Positions 46,923 through 56,780 of a stretch of DNA of 64,000 bases are shown one piece after another. The notes under the pieces are model-generated. The model saw only the letters and a program-made list of their open reading frames with translations, did not search any database and was not told the DNA's origin. Each line of letters starts with the position of its first letter. The first letter of the stretch is position 1. Both the position numbers and the translations under genes were made by a program. Origin of the DNA: Paracamarosporium sp. OC-R06-R3 (lineage: Eukaryota; Ascomycota; Dothideomycetes; Pleosporales; Didymosphaeriaceae); contig JACVRA010000364.1 of NCBI GenBank assembly GCA_019828545.1, positions 186,001 to 250,000 of the forward strand, read 5' to 3'.

Positions 46923-49048
46923 TCAGAGCCAGAACATGCTCCATATTCTCTCTTGTTCTTTGGAGCCCTCGAACTAGTGGAGCATCGTGGTCAGTACCGG
47001 TCCGTAGTATACATTGAGCTTGTACCAATAGTTCGACAAGACGTACCCGAAAGTCAACTTTGATGATATCTTGAAATCCCTCCGAGGATTTCGGCTCTTG
47101 GTACTTCTTCTTGAAGCTCGCGAACGCGAGTTTAGGGAGGAGAAGCCGCTGTTCGGGGTTGGTCTATGCAAGTCCAAGTTAGCACACATAGTCCCGGAGG
47201 TATTCTGCTTTCTTCAGCCGTCCCGTGTGTTGAGAATACGTATGTATTGTGTCCGTAGTCGCATGAACGGGCAAATGCAAGTACCGGCCCTGGTACTATT
47301 GCCAGCGCCAATGCAAATACCAGTACCAGTACCAGTGAAAGTACCAGTACCAGTCGTAACACATAGCGCGCTCTCGGACTTTTTTACTATTGCGGTACTT
47401 ACGTCTGGACCAGTATTCAAGGCGCGGACAACATTGTTGTGCTCGCACAGCTCGCTCGAGGCCGTGAAAACCACACACCGGATGGGAATTCCTTGCCGCT
47501 TCGCTAGAGCAGTCCAATGCGCCCTCGTTTCTTGATCGGCATTTGTGTTGTCTGTATGCCGTAGTCAGGTCGTGGACGCGCGCTACGACTAACTGTGGGG
47601 CAGTGCATTCTCTTACCGATAGCTACACTTGTCCCCTCTCCAATCAGCTCTTCAGCAGCCTTCATGCATTTCTCACGCTGTACAGACGATGTTACTCGAA
47701 TTGTGGGGGTTTTTGGGGACCCGGTACGTGCCGAGTAGGTTTGGAGAAACTCACAGTTTTGAGGATATCCTGATTGACGCGTGCGTAGCCTAGTGGTTGC
47801 AAATGCCTCCAGTAAAACGAAGACTTGCCCGCGCCTGGGCTGCCACAAAAGAGAACAACATCGACTGCATTGGCCCTCTCAAACGGCTTCGGGGCTGCAC
47901 TCCGAGTTTAGCATATGAACGGTGCGCCAACATTTATGTGGCTTGTGATCCTGGACTTACTCGCGTCTATTGACTTCACAGCCGCCTCCCGAAGAAAGAC
48001 GGATGGGTCGAATTCTCTAGTGAAAGGGCTAGGGTCCTCCTGTAAAAAGTACTCTTCAGGCGTGTGAAAATATATTCCCACGTTAGCGGCAAAGTTTCTA
48101 GACGCTCTTAGTCCTCTGGCTTGCGTAGGAATACAGTCCGAAAGCTTAACTCACCTGTCACCACAGGAAAAGTCCTTCGCTCTACCTCCAGACGCCTCGC
48201 GACCTGCCGCGTCACCAACGAAAAACGAGTTGTCTAGATCCACGGCTTCTGCGCTTTCTAAATCGTAGTCTTCAAGCAGCTCATCCCACATTCCTACTCG
48301 CGGCTTGCGGTACCGATCGTGACTGGTGGCTGCATATACAGAGATCGGCAGCTCTAGCTGCTTGAGCACAGCCGAGACTTTTGCTTTGAAATCCGCCAAT
48401 CGTTTCTGGTCGCTCTTGATGGTCTTGGGGTCTGGTTTCAGGCTGATTCCCGCCTGGTTGCTCAACACGGCAACAAGAAATCTGTTGAACAGCAGTATCG
48501 GAATCAGCAGGAATACTCTAAGGAACGCAAAAATAGCAAGACTCGTTCCTACCCTTCTTCGTGAAGCTTTCGTAACTTCTGTGGAATACTGTTGTGCCAC
48601 CATTTCCAGTCATTGGCATCGCGTCCGAATTTCTTGCCGGAAGCGGGCGTGATCAATGTTGAGTCCTACAACATGGACTGTTAGCAAGCTGTCAAAGCCA
48701 GCCCCACACATGTCTATGTCTACACTTGACAACGTACAAAATCGAACATGGCTATTTTCTGTTTTGCTTTGGTAGTCTTTACCGTCTGCGTAGCAGCCTT
48801 TACATTGTGCCGCCCGATGAGCAGGCTGTCGTTGACAATGCGCCATGTCATCTGATCTGGCTCCTTCTTCGACACTGGCGTAAAAAAATTGGCGACAGCT
48901 TTGCCTACTCTTGCGTTAGCTTAGGTGCTATGTTAATAAAACACTACTCACTTGTAGTCGTAGACTGTTGCTTCCGCTTGGCTGGCGGCGGAGAGACACC
49001 TTTGTCCCCGGAGCTTGGCCGCTTCCCCAAGGCTGGTTGCTTGGTCAT
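46923..49048 (-). CDS. Bifunctional polynucleotide kinase 3'-phosphatase (PNKP)
   Basis: Ten exons: 49048-48952, 48904-48738, 48665-48553, 48481-48155, 48097-47961, 47894-47755, 47677-47617, 47551-47403, 47163-47047 and 46973-46923, encoding 452 aa. A basic N-terminus (PPPAKRKQQS) probably targets the nucleus. The phosphatase domain starts at FDFDST (residues 86-91, nucleophile Asp), joined across intron 2, then SNQAGISLKPDPK and VDLDNSFFVGDAAGR. The kinase domain has Walker A GSPGAGKSS (about 298), GYARVNQDIL, DNTNADQETRAHW and a C-terminal FRFEGSKEQERIW. It repairs DNA breaks by removing 3'-phosphate and adding 5'-phosphate ends. There is no FHA domain, as in S. pombe Pnk1. Each intron phase was matched. 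Intron 8 is 239 nt and contains a hexanucleotide repeat. Confidence 0.92.
47319..47354. repeat. (ACCAGT)n hexanucleotide repeat inside a PNKP intron
   Basis: Three perfect ACCAGT units, then GAAAGT, then two more ACCAGT units, within the 239 nt intron 47402-47164 of the minus-strand PNKP gene. Degenerate copies continue on both sides (GTACCGG, TGGTACT). Confidence 0.85.
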
Positions 49049-49719
49049 GTTCAGTACCAGTGGTAAATTTACCTCATCGCGGTAGCAGTCAAAATGTTCC
49101 GTGAAGCTGGAGATAATTGTTGAATGGGAAAGTTTGTCGGAGTGAGGGCCGAGTCGCGACTGCTAGCCGCGAACACGCTTTCGCGAAGGCACGTGCGTAA
49201 AAGTTGAACTTTGAAATATACCTAGCTATGCCGCAGGAGTTTGCTCCGACATTGCAATAATGAATAAACTTTCGTTTTTGGAACATGGCTTAGGAGGTAT
49301 TTTAAGAGACTTCACTTTGAGGCACAATCTTGTTGGTCAAAGACAGACTATTGGAGCTGGAAATGGCTTTAAAGCCTCATGCTTCTAGTCCGCACATTTA
49401 ATATTTTTTTGCTTCGATACAGTCAAAACTTATCAAACATAGCAATGCGAACATCGAATTCGTAAAGTCAGCTCCTGCAAAACATACCTTAGGCCAGCAC
49501 ACGCTAAGAAACAGTGCAAGATCTATTCATACTTTATACATTCACTATGGCATTTACATCAAGGAACGTGAAAGGACATGGAGATAAACTTAGTTCTACT
49601 ATTGCGAGGGGTATCATTGAGTTTCTTACTATAACTTTTTCGTTCCGTGGTGCCGTCGGAAGTCCTGTTCGTATCCTAAACGAGTGCTGCTTCGTATTCT
49701 TGATACATAACCTGCCAGT
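49049..49719. other. Intergenic region between PNKP and Med18
   Basis: About 670 bp, A+T-rich. It holds the PNKP promoter and the Med18 3' end. No gene recognised. Confidence 0.45.
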
Positions 49720-50588
49720 TCAACGAGGCCTTTGAGCAGCCCGAAGATGCGGAGGGCGGTACCTAACCCGCGTATCAAGTGAAAGCCTATCTGGAATGTC
49801 TAGTTCTACGCAGCCCTTCATTTGCTTCTGGAATGCCTTGAGCTCGTTCACACCGTCCTCCAATACCGCCTGATTATTGTAGTCTTGAACGCGGACCTTC
49901 GCTTCCAGAATGTACGCGCCGCTCGGATCGAAAGGTTTGAGGGCATCAAAGGCCGGCGGGTCTACCTTCGGCGTAGTCTCTAAAGACCGAACACCGGGCT
50001 CGTGCAGGATGCGGTGTAGGAACACGACGACGTTTCCGAGGACGAAGCGATGTCCTTCCACGTAATACTCGGAAACAAATCTAGAAAGGGTTAGCCGTGG
50101 TAGTATAGGAGAGCAGGTTTTTGTTACTGGTGAGGGCCTGCCGCAATCATCCACGCGTGAGGGTCGCCAGAGAGAAGGTCAGTCGACGAAGTGAGACGCA
50201 CGGAGACGCCTCTGTCACCGGTATCTGGCATGTCTTGGAACTCGAAAGACCATTTTGGCTCTTCCCCGGACTTGACGTTGGCTGACAAACGTTTCTCGGG
50301 CAGTTTTTCGTGTGCGCGTCCAAAGTCGCCCTCATCCAGCTTCTGCACAAGCTTGGTATAGAAAAGGTTCTTGACAGTGCCCTGCTTGACCGGCTTGCCT
50401 CCAACTGTTTGAGAACCTCCACCTCGGCCAAGATGGGCGCCTGGCTCCTCGGGCTCGCGGGTCGGCTTGTATAGGATGTGTCTTTCCAGGACACGGCGCG
50501 GCTGCATAGCAGCATGCCCCGCGAGGATCTTCAGGACTTGCTCATGGCGAGGGGACGGGAGCTGCCCGTACAGCAGCAGCTCGTGCAT
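49720..50588 (-). CDS. MED18: Mediator of RNA polymerase II transcription subunit 18
   Basis: Two exons, 50588-50128 and 50080-49720, encode 273 aa. Med18 (Srb5) is part of the Mediator head module, pairs with Med20 and contacts RNA polymerase II. Seen here are the N-terminus MHELLLYGQLPSPRHEQVLKILAGH (quoted as two parts, MHELLLYGQLP and RHEQVLKILAGH), AAMQPRRVLERHILYKP, then across the splice PHQFVSEYYVEGHRFVLG and the C-terminal block LEAKVRVQDYNNQ. This matches the fungal family in order and length. The 47 nt intron has donor GTAACA and a CTAAC branch point. Met 50588 is the family start; the frame is open a little further upstream, but only from a GTG. Confidence 0.88.
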
Positions 50589-51455
50589 GGGAGGGTCAAG
50601 CACCTTCTGTTACCCCAGGATGGGCGATGCAAAGGCCGAGGGTCCGGGACGTGGGTTGTGGTGGGCGCTCGTGGGGTGGACAGGTTCGTGTGTGATTGGT
50701 GGGGAGGGCCGAGCGCGCACACGACGGCTATAGACGCCTACAGAACCTGACGCTCCGCCTACAGCACAGCGACGTCCGAAACAGGCTGCGTTATCCTCAT
50801 GTAGATTACAAAAACAGACCTTCTAAGACGTATAAGCAGCGTGTGCTTCGCAGCGTCGATTCGTTGTCTTGAGCATTACGTGCTGACGCCGCGATCTAGC
50901 GAGCGGCGTCTGATTACTTTGCGCCGTGGGCTAGAAGCGTAGAGGGCGTCAGAGGAGCTCCTCCGCATGCGGAGTTCGGTGGAGGCAAACAGCGTCTCGC
51001 GAGCGTATCTGCAAAGGAAATGCTCGTTCGACCGTCAGTCGACACCGCCGGAATGCATCCACACATGTGCGACGACAACAGGCGAAGAGACACAATCCAC
51101 GCAGCGAATCACGACCAGTCGTACCGGCGTCTATGATTACATGATTCGTCCGTGGAGGCCCCGGATTGTCGCGTTGGATGTCCTGATGCAGGCTGCGGGC
51201 ACAAGGGCGCGGACCTCGGCGTTAGCGCATTCTTGCATAACGTGAATTATTTATCGGCGCTTTCTTGGTGTAAGCTCCCCTCCACGATAGCCACGACTAC
51301 TTCTTCCACCCCGCCCGCCCGCCATCCTCTCTTTCTGAATCCGCTCCCTCACTTCGACCTGCTGCCTCTCTCCAGCTCCTCACTACCTAATTTTCTACCC
51401 CGCGACGACGCCAGACTCTCTTTCAGCACCGACACCGCTCCATCACGCCATCGCC
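50589..51455. promoter_or_regulatory. Divergent promoter region, MED18 / KGD4
   Basis: About 870 bp between divergent starts. The 150 bp before KGD4 are pyrimidine-rich (CCCGCCCGCC, TCTCTCCAGCTCC). Frames opposite Med18 are shadows. Confidence 0.45.
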
Positions 51456-51874
51456 ATGAATGCCACCAAGATCCTCCAGCAGGGCCGTCAGCCCATGATC
51501 CGTTTCCTGGGCAAGCGCACCGTTCCTAGCAGTGAGTTGGCCCCTCCCTACATCTCAATGGCGCACACGGTTGACACGCGACGGCAGAGGTCGACCACAC
51601 TCCTCAAGCTCACCCGGCCTCTCCCTCCCACTCTCTTCCCGAGTCGTTCGCAAGCTATCGCCAGAAGGCCCAGCAGCATGGCCCTCTGAACCAGACGACC
51701 AAGTTCTCGACTGGCCAAATCGGCGCTACTCCGGGATCTTCTCTCGGCCCCATTGAAGCTGGAAAGGGCACCTTCTTCGACCGCTCCGAGCTTCCTGCAC
51801 GGTTCCAGCGGATGGCATGGACCGAAGCCGAGATCGAGGCCATTGAATCTGGCGGTGCAAGCCTCCATGCCTGA
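51456..51874 (+). CDS. KGD4: 2-oxoglutarate dehydrogenase complex subunit Kgd4 (YMR31/MRPS36)
   Basis: Two exons, 51456-51531 and 51588-51874, encode 120 aa. Kgd4 is a small mitochondrial protein that tethers E3 (lipoamide dehydrogenase) to the E1-E2 core of the 2-oxoglutarate dehydrogenase complex. The N-terminus MNATKILQQGRQPMIRFLGKR is basic and serves as presequence plus the family motif around RQPMIRFLGKRTVPS. Then come VDHTPQAHP, SLPESFASYRQKAQQHGPL, the IEAGKGTFFDRSELPARFQR end and an acidic helix. The protein was formerly classed as mitochondrial ribosomal protein S36/YMR-31. The intron is phase 1 and ends CGGCAG, placing a Lys codon at the junction. Confidence 0.88.
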
Positions 51875-53322
51875 GCGGCCATGCAACGGAACAACGATAT
51901 CCGCTGCGCCGGGACGTGACGGATAGAGATTTCTTCAACACACAGCACAGCATCACGGTTCGAGGTGAACCATGACTGGGTAGCGGGGGCTTATACCCGC
52001 CACGGTAATGAGATACGGGAACATTTTCACGCGGAGGTAGACTGAGCCCGTCATGGCGTCTTATACCCTGTAGATTGGTTTGCGGAAGGCAGTATTGAAC
52101 AGCGTCCTGGCGAGGACTTTCATCGAAGGCATTTGGACAACATTCTATTATGTTAGTATGTCAATGGAACATTCCAGTTTGATAAGCATATTTTCCCATC
52201 AATGTCACCACCTTTGCTCTCTGAGACGTAAATATCACATAGGCTTTTTTGCCTGAGGCCTAAGGCATTAATTGCAAGGAACATCACGACATCAGCATTT
52301 GCCAGCATCAGCATTATCACCATCAAAGGTGGGGTGCATCGCATCGCACTGCTCGTCTCATAATATTGCTATTGACGTAAACCGTGTAATCACGTCTCGC
52401 GTACCTGCGGTACGTAGCGGTTTGTCCCGAACTCGGCGCACTCACATTCCGACCACGCAAAAAAATCGCACCATCGCCCGACTCTCCCCAAACGCCCAAG
52501 ACGCGACCCCAATGCCATGTAATGCCACACCATGAGCTCTAGCGCGGAGATCGCTCGGACGATACAGTCACAAGTATTACCTGTTATCAGTACATCTGCC
52601 GCCCGACCTTCCCCATCGGCCGATCGTGTGCCTCCTTTTTCCTTGGGCGGATTCCCTTGCTCATCGCTCTGCTCCGACGCTTCGAGTCCCAGCGCGGCGG
52701 ATGTGGGTCGGCTGTTCTCGCCGATGGCGTAGGCTACACAAGCTTGGGATTCGAGCAATGTTTTCCGAACGTCCATGTGTTCTGGTGAGTGTTCTGGTCC
52801 CTTCGAGTGGGGTACAATTGTGGAGAGAGAGCATGGGGTGGACGGGCTGGCGGAGCTTCTTAATCTAGGAAGCCTACCGTTGGAAGATGGGGATCGAGCA
52901 AAAACTAAGAGAAGGCGAGGGTCGAATGGACTTTTACGAAACTCAAATCAGGGTGACACTGACCGAGAGGTGTGAGGTAACGGGTCACGTGTACTGTCCG
53001 CGCAAAGTACTCTTACAGCCCTAGGACCATGGCGACATTCACAAGCGACGCATAAGCGAGCAGTGCACTTGCGAAACTTGAGCATCTCTCTTGTCAATCA
53101 ACATGGCCTCCAACAACGGGAACCTCACACCCACTTTAGCACAACATCATGGTGGGCGGCAAGTATAGTGTCTTTATTTTTGCTCTGTCAGTCCTCATTT
53201 CATGTCAATTCCGTCCTAAGCATTCATTTACAGTCATCAATTATTCACAATACGGTAGCTGAAGCCGCTGTTTTGGTGTTCCATTTTATCTTTCAAAAGA
53301 TTGTGTCTATATCTCTCCTCTC
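51875..53322. other. Intergenic, no gene confidently recognised
   Basis: About 1.4 kb between convergent 3' ends. A 66-codon frame at 52532-52732 (+) and a 128-codon frame at 52390-52776 (-) overlap each other; neither matches a family known to me. Confidence 0.45.
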
Positions 53323-53660
53323 CTAGTTCTTGACAATGTTGAAGCTAAGCGGCACGCCATCAGCGCGGGCGTAGCTGGGAGCTTCAGCCTCCGCATCTTT
53401 CTTGACGATGTTGAAACTCAGAGGTACACCGTCAGCGCGAGCGTACCTAGGAACTTCGGCCTCAGCATCCTTCTTGACGATGTTAAAGCTGAGCGGCACG
53501 CCGTCAGCACGGGCGTAGCTCAGAGCCTCAGCCTCGGGCACGCGTTTGTCGTCTACAGATGATCAGAAGTGCGTTCGACGTACTACCACAAGGACTTACT
53601 GATCGGTGCAGCTACCGCGAAGGAAGCGACGGACACCAGAGCAAGAACCGGGACCTTCAT
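53323..53660 (-). CDS. Secreted repeat-containing peptide precursor (kexin-processed, candidate dikaritin-type RiPP precursor)
   Basis: Two exons, 53660-53600 and 53552-53323, encode 96 aa. Residues 1-18 are a signal peptide (MKVPVLALVSVASFAVAA). After the kexin site KR (23-24) come three units of exactly 24 residues (25-48, 49-72, 73-96). Each unit has an acidic-Ala spacer (VPEAEALS, DAEAEVPR, DAEAEAPS), the invariant core YARADGVPLSFNIV and a dibasic end (KK, KK, then KN at the terminus). This is the layout of fungal kexin-processed peptide precursors such as UstA. The Ala-containing dipeptides would suit a Ste13-like dipeptidyl aminopeptidase. An UstYa-family gene lies head to head 1 kb away. 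The core lacks Cys and Trp, so an alpha-pheromone is unlikely. The 47 nt intron is phase 1. The mature product is not known. Confidence 0.85.
53326..53541 (-). repeat. Three 72 bp in-frame tandem repeats encoding the core peptide
   Basis: Units at 53541-53470, 53469-53398 and 53397-53326, with no spacer. Each encodes 24 residues containing the same 14-residue core. Ten of the 14 core codons differ between copies, always synonymously (for example Leu CTC/CTG/CTT, Pro CCG/CCT, Ser AGC/AGT). Confidence 0.95.
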
Positions 53661-54660
53661 GTTGGCTGGGCGTTGGGGCTGGAGTGTAGAGCTCAATGAA
53701 GAGATGTCATGCCAACATGTAAAGTTGCCAGGCTTTATACAGTCTGTCCAGAAGACTACAGACTGCAACCACCGCTTAGATGCGGCTGCCACTCCCTGTC
53801 GACCGACTTTTAAGAGAGGATTCCATTGATGGGATTACTTGTTCGATAGGAAGCCTTATGCCGCGTACGTTTCTCTCCTTCCTGTCCTGACCGAAGTAGC
53901 TACAATCGCTGACGTTCTCGAAGCCGTTAACCAGGTTTGTATCCCGGCATATGCGTCTGTTATCTGAACCACCGACATGGTCTCCGGGTACATGCACGTT
54001 GCAGCGAATCCGGCTTTCCGGTACTATATACATGATATCTCGCTTTGAGTATGTATAATCAGAACTATCTCTTTTGCGTACATGAAAACCTGTGTACTGT
54101 CTAGCATAGGATTCTACAATGTGTCTAAACAAATTCTCACACCTCTTTCTTTGTACGGCCGTAGACATCTAAGATATGCTAATAGATGCATACTATCACC
54201 GCACCGAATCAAGCTTGAGCCTAGAAGTTTTCGGCCCACCACTTCGATCAACGTCTACACAGGCGAGGCCTTATCACCTTCCCATTACAGTAGCTGTAGG
54301 ATTCCTAACCCCACTAGGGACTATTCAACCCTTCGTATACACTTCGCAGTAGCTTTAGAGAGGTAAGGCCGACTACAGGCGGCACACGACATCTACAGTC
54401 GCATTGCCTCATGTAGGAAGATTCTCGGAGTAGTCTTACCGATGAATGCCAAGTGATAACCATCGTGGTAGAACGAATAGTAACCCCCAGAACCGAGTCG
54501 CGAACGGCGCAAATACTCAGTTCAGATAGATGAGGGGGCGAAAACAGTCCCGTGAGTGTGCTGGCACATGAAAATTTCTCAAGACGCATCCGTCTACATT
54601 CTCTGGTTCCCATGGTCGGCCACAACTTCCTTCACCATCGAAGACTGTAAGACTGTAAAG
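53661..54660. promoter_or_regulatory. Bidirectional promoter region, peptide precursor / UstYa-family gene
   Basis: Exactly 1 kb between the two divergent start codons, with no coding signal recognised. It should carry both promoters, so a shared regulator is plausible. Confidence 0.5.
53734..53739 (-). promoter_or_regulatory. TATA box of the peptide precursor gene
   Basis: TATAAA on the minus strand, about 75 bp upstream of the precursor ATG, in the context CTGTATAAAGCCTGG. Position and sequence suit a strongly inducible fungal promoter; no experimental support. Confidence 0.5.
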
Positions 54661-55672
54661 ATGAAGTGGTTTCATCGGGACACGCAGTACCAGAAGGTTG
54701 TGGCAGCAGAGTCCACCGACGACCTATCACAGCATCTGCAACGACCTCTGCCACACCTCTCACGGAGAAACCTCTCCTCTCATCTGAACTCTCTCTTCTT
54801 CATCGCAAACATCATCTTCCTCTCCACACTCCTCTGGACAGCCCGCCACATCAACTCCCCAAACTACCTCCTCAAAAAGACAAACACATACACACCTCTT
54901 CTGGACCGCTTCGACTTCCCCTTCGTCAAAACCAAGAACAATGCTAGCCTCTTCAACACGCCCTACAGCATCTACAAAGACGAGCCATCGCCCAGCGTGG
55001 ACGCTGCCTGGGAGGATATCGCCGACACACCGGTGCTCGCCATCTCAAGAGAAGACGTCGTAAAGATGGGCAAAGACCCCGAGTACGTAGTCGGCGTGCC
55101 TCCAGAGTTCGGTAAGCCTCCAACGTTCCATGTTTGAATTTAAAAAAGAAACCCCCCCGGGGGGAAACGAAACGCAGGCTGACCCAACAACTCACGCAGG
55201 CTACGGAAGTGACAAGTTCTTCGCCGTCAACGACGGCCAGCACCTGATCCACTGCCTCAACGAGCTCCGCAAGTTCGCCCACTACGACTACTACTACGCG
55301 CCCAAGTACGGCGCGCCCAGCAACCTGCCAGCGCTCATCGCGGCGCACAGATCGCACTGCGTGGGCGTGCTGCTGGATGCGCTGACGTGCCAGCCGAGCT
55401 TGAACATGGTGGTGTGGGAGTGGATGGAGGGGCACAACGAGCCGTGGCCGGACTTCGACACGTGGAGGACGTGCTATGACCACGGTAAGTTTTATGAGTG
55501 GCAGAGGGAGGCGCAGGTTGATGTGTTGAAGACGAAGGGGTGGGACTGGGCGAAGGGGAGGGGGAAGGAAAGGCCGGAGGAGGAGGGGATGAAGGCGGTG
55601 AAGATGAAAGGTGGGGATGCGGAGAGTGGTGCGCATCAGGGGCATGGAGGGCATGGAGGACACTGGTCATGA
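54661..55672 (+). CDS. UstYa-family (DUF3328) oxidase-like membrane protein
   Basis: Two exons, 54661-55111 and 55200-55672, encode 307 aa. A cytoplasmic N-tail is followed by one TM helix (about 43-60, NSLFFIANIIFLSTLLW) and a lumenal domain. Both family signature motifs are intact: HLIHC (165-169) with LNELRKF, and HRSHC (200-204) followed by the VGVLLDALTCQPSL segment. The acidic, Trp-rich end is PWPDFDTWRTCYDH. UstYa/UstYb proteins are oxidases that cyclise or crosslink Tyr-containing core peptides of ustiloxin, asperipin and phomopsin (dikaritin RiPPs); others act on non-RiPP metabolites. Here it faces a Tyr-containing repeat precursor. The C-terminus has an unusual Glu/Lys then Gly/His-rich tail (HQGHGGHGGHWS). 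The 88 nt intron contains a CCCCCCCGGGGGG run. ATG 54661 gives the normal N-tail length. Confidence 0.88.
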
Positions 55673-55781
55673 TTCTATCCACTATCAGGAAAAAGTTCAT
55701 ATCCACTAGATCCACGTGCGTCGGATGTTCATTCTGTCTCTGACTGCAGTGCCGTGGTGACTACATCCCTTCATTCTCCAC

Positions 55782-56132
55782 TTACTTCTCAACATCAAGC
55801 GTCCCCGGATTATGCGCTACGTCCTTTCCCTTCTGGTCCGTAAACAGCACTTTCGGCGGGTTCTTCACGCCCTCTGCGTCAGCCCCCTCCTTGCTCGTAA
55901 CAATCTTGTCGACCTGCACCGCGTTAGTCTTCCCTCCCCTTCCTGCATATGTGTCGAACACAGATAGACACCGCCGGTGCAAGTAGCAGGTCGTTGTCAG
56001 AAGACTAGAAAGGAACCGAACAAAACAGCGTACATCTCCTTCGTGCCGCCCACCGCGGATCTTAGTATAGACATGGTCGCCCTGCGTAATCGGATCGCCC
56101 TGCCTGGAAAGCACTTCGTCCTTGGGAGACAT
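55782..56132 (-). CDS. HVA1/DUF2945 small Tudor-like protein
   Basis: Two exons, 56132-56034 and 55913-55782, encode 76 aa, the usual size for the hypervirulence-associated protein (HVA1) TUDOR-domain family. Visible are QGDHVYTKIRGGRHEGD, joined to VDKIVTSKEGADAEGV, then NPPKVLFTDQKGKDVAHNPGTLD. Most members are small cytosolic proteins of unknown role; the name comes from a Cryptococcus gene. The intron (120 nt) is phase 0, with GTACGC donor, CTAAC branch point and GTGCAG acceptor. It is a multiple of three and has no in-frame stop, so an unspliced message would still encode a 116-residue protein with a 40-residue insertion in the fold. I consider the spliced form correct because it restores the family alignment. 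Confidence 0.85.
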   Translation of the reverse strand: MSPKDEVLSRQGDPITQGDHVYTKIRGGRHEGDVRCFVRFLSSLLTTTCYLHRRCLSVFDTYAGRGGKTNAVQVDKIVTSKEGADAEGVKNPPKVLFTDQKGKDVAHNPGTLDVEK

Positions 56133-56465
56133 GCTGTTTGCACAGGCACTAGTTTAAACAACAACAGTGCAAAGACACGAACTTCGCAGGTCCGAGTCAA
56201 AGTTTCTCTTCTGTCGTTAACAACGTTAAGCCGTTTATCAGTCCAAGACCCGTCGCACCCTCGTGCAACGAACGATAGGTACCGGTAGTACCGTTGCTCC
56301 AGCGTGACATCATTCCCCGCAAAGGGCTTCCACAGCCATCCATCCCTCCATCCCTGCACCCTGACACCTCGCCCCTCCCACGTACTTCCCCGTTCCCCAC
56401 GAAACACCCGTCCGTCGAACGACAAACGGGCCACCAGCCCAGACGTCTTCAGACCCAGCCTCGCA

Positions 56466-56489
56466 AAAAAAAAAAGAGAGAGAGAGAGA
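56466..56489. repeat. Poly-A plus (GA)n microsatellite
   Basis: About ten A followed by about six GA units on the + strand. Confidence 0.85.
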
Positions 56490-56745
56490 AAACCTTCTTC
56501 TTGAAACTGAAACGTCGTGCGGGCTAGTACAAACGTTGGGTTCAGGTCGGCCCGCAACGTGCAGCCAGCCAGCTAGGTGTGTCGAACGAGGGCGCGAGGT
56601 GAAACGGAACGAAACGCCGTGTGCTGAGGTGAAGTTTGTTGTTGTGAAAGGGGCCGGTGTTTCGATTGCGTGGGTTGGTGTGGCAACGTTTGGGGGAAGA
56701 ATTTTTGTGGGAAGCTGGGTGCGGGCAGCGTGGGCTGTGGCGTTG

Positions 56746-56780
56746 AGGATAGGATGGGATAGGATGGGATAGGATGAGAT
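56746..56780. repeat. (GGATA/GGATG)n array
   Basis: Alternating GGATAGGATGGGATAGGATG units, the same motif as at 41261-41316. Confidence 0.85.

Noticed and set aside
52532..52732. 66-codon + frame (MSSSAEIARTIQ) and the overlapping 128-codon minus frame 52390-52776
   Set aside because: They overlap on opposite strands and neither shows a domain or a confident intron. One may be real, but I cannot choose.
53323..53660. Alpha-type mating pheromone precursor
   Set aside because: Layout is similar (signal peptide, KR, Ala dipeptides, repeats), but the core has no Trp or Cys as in Pezizomycotina alpha-pheromones, and an UstYa gene is adjacent.
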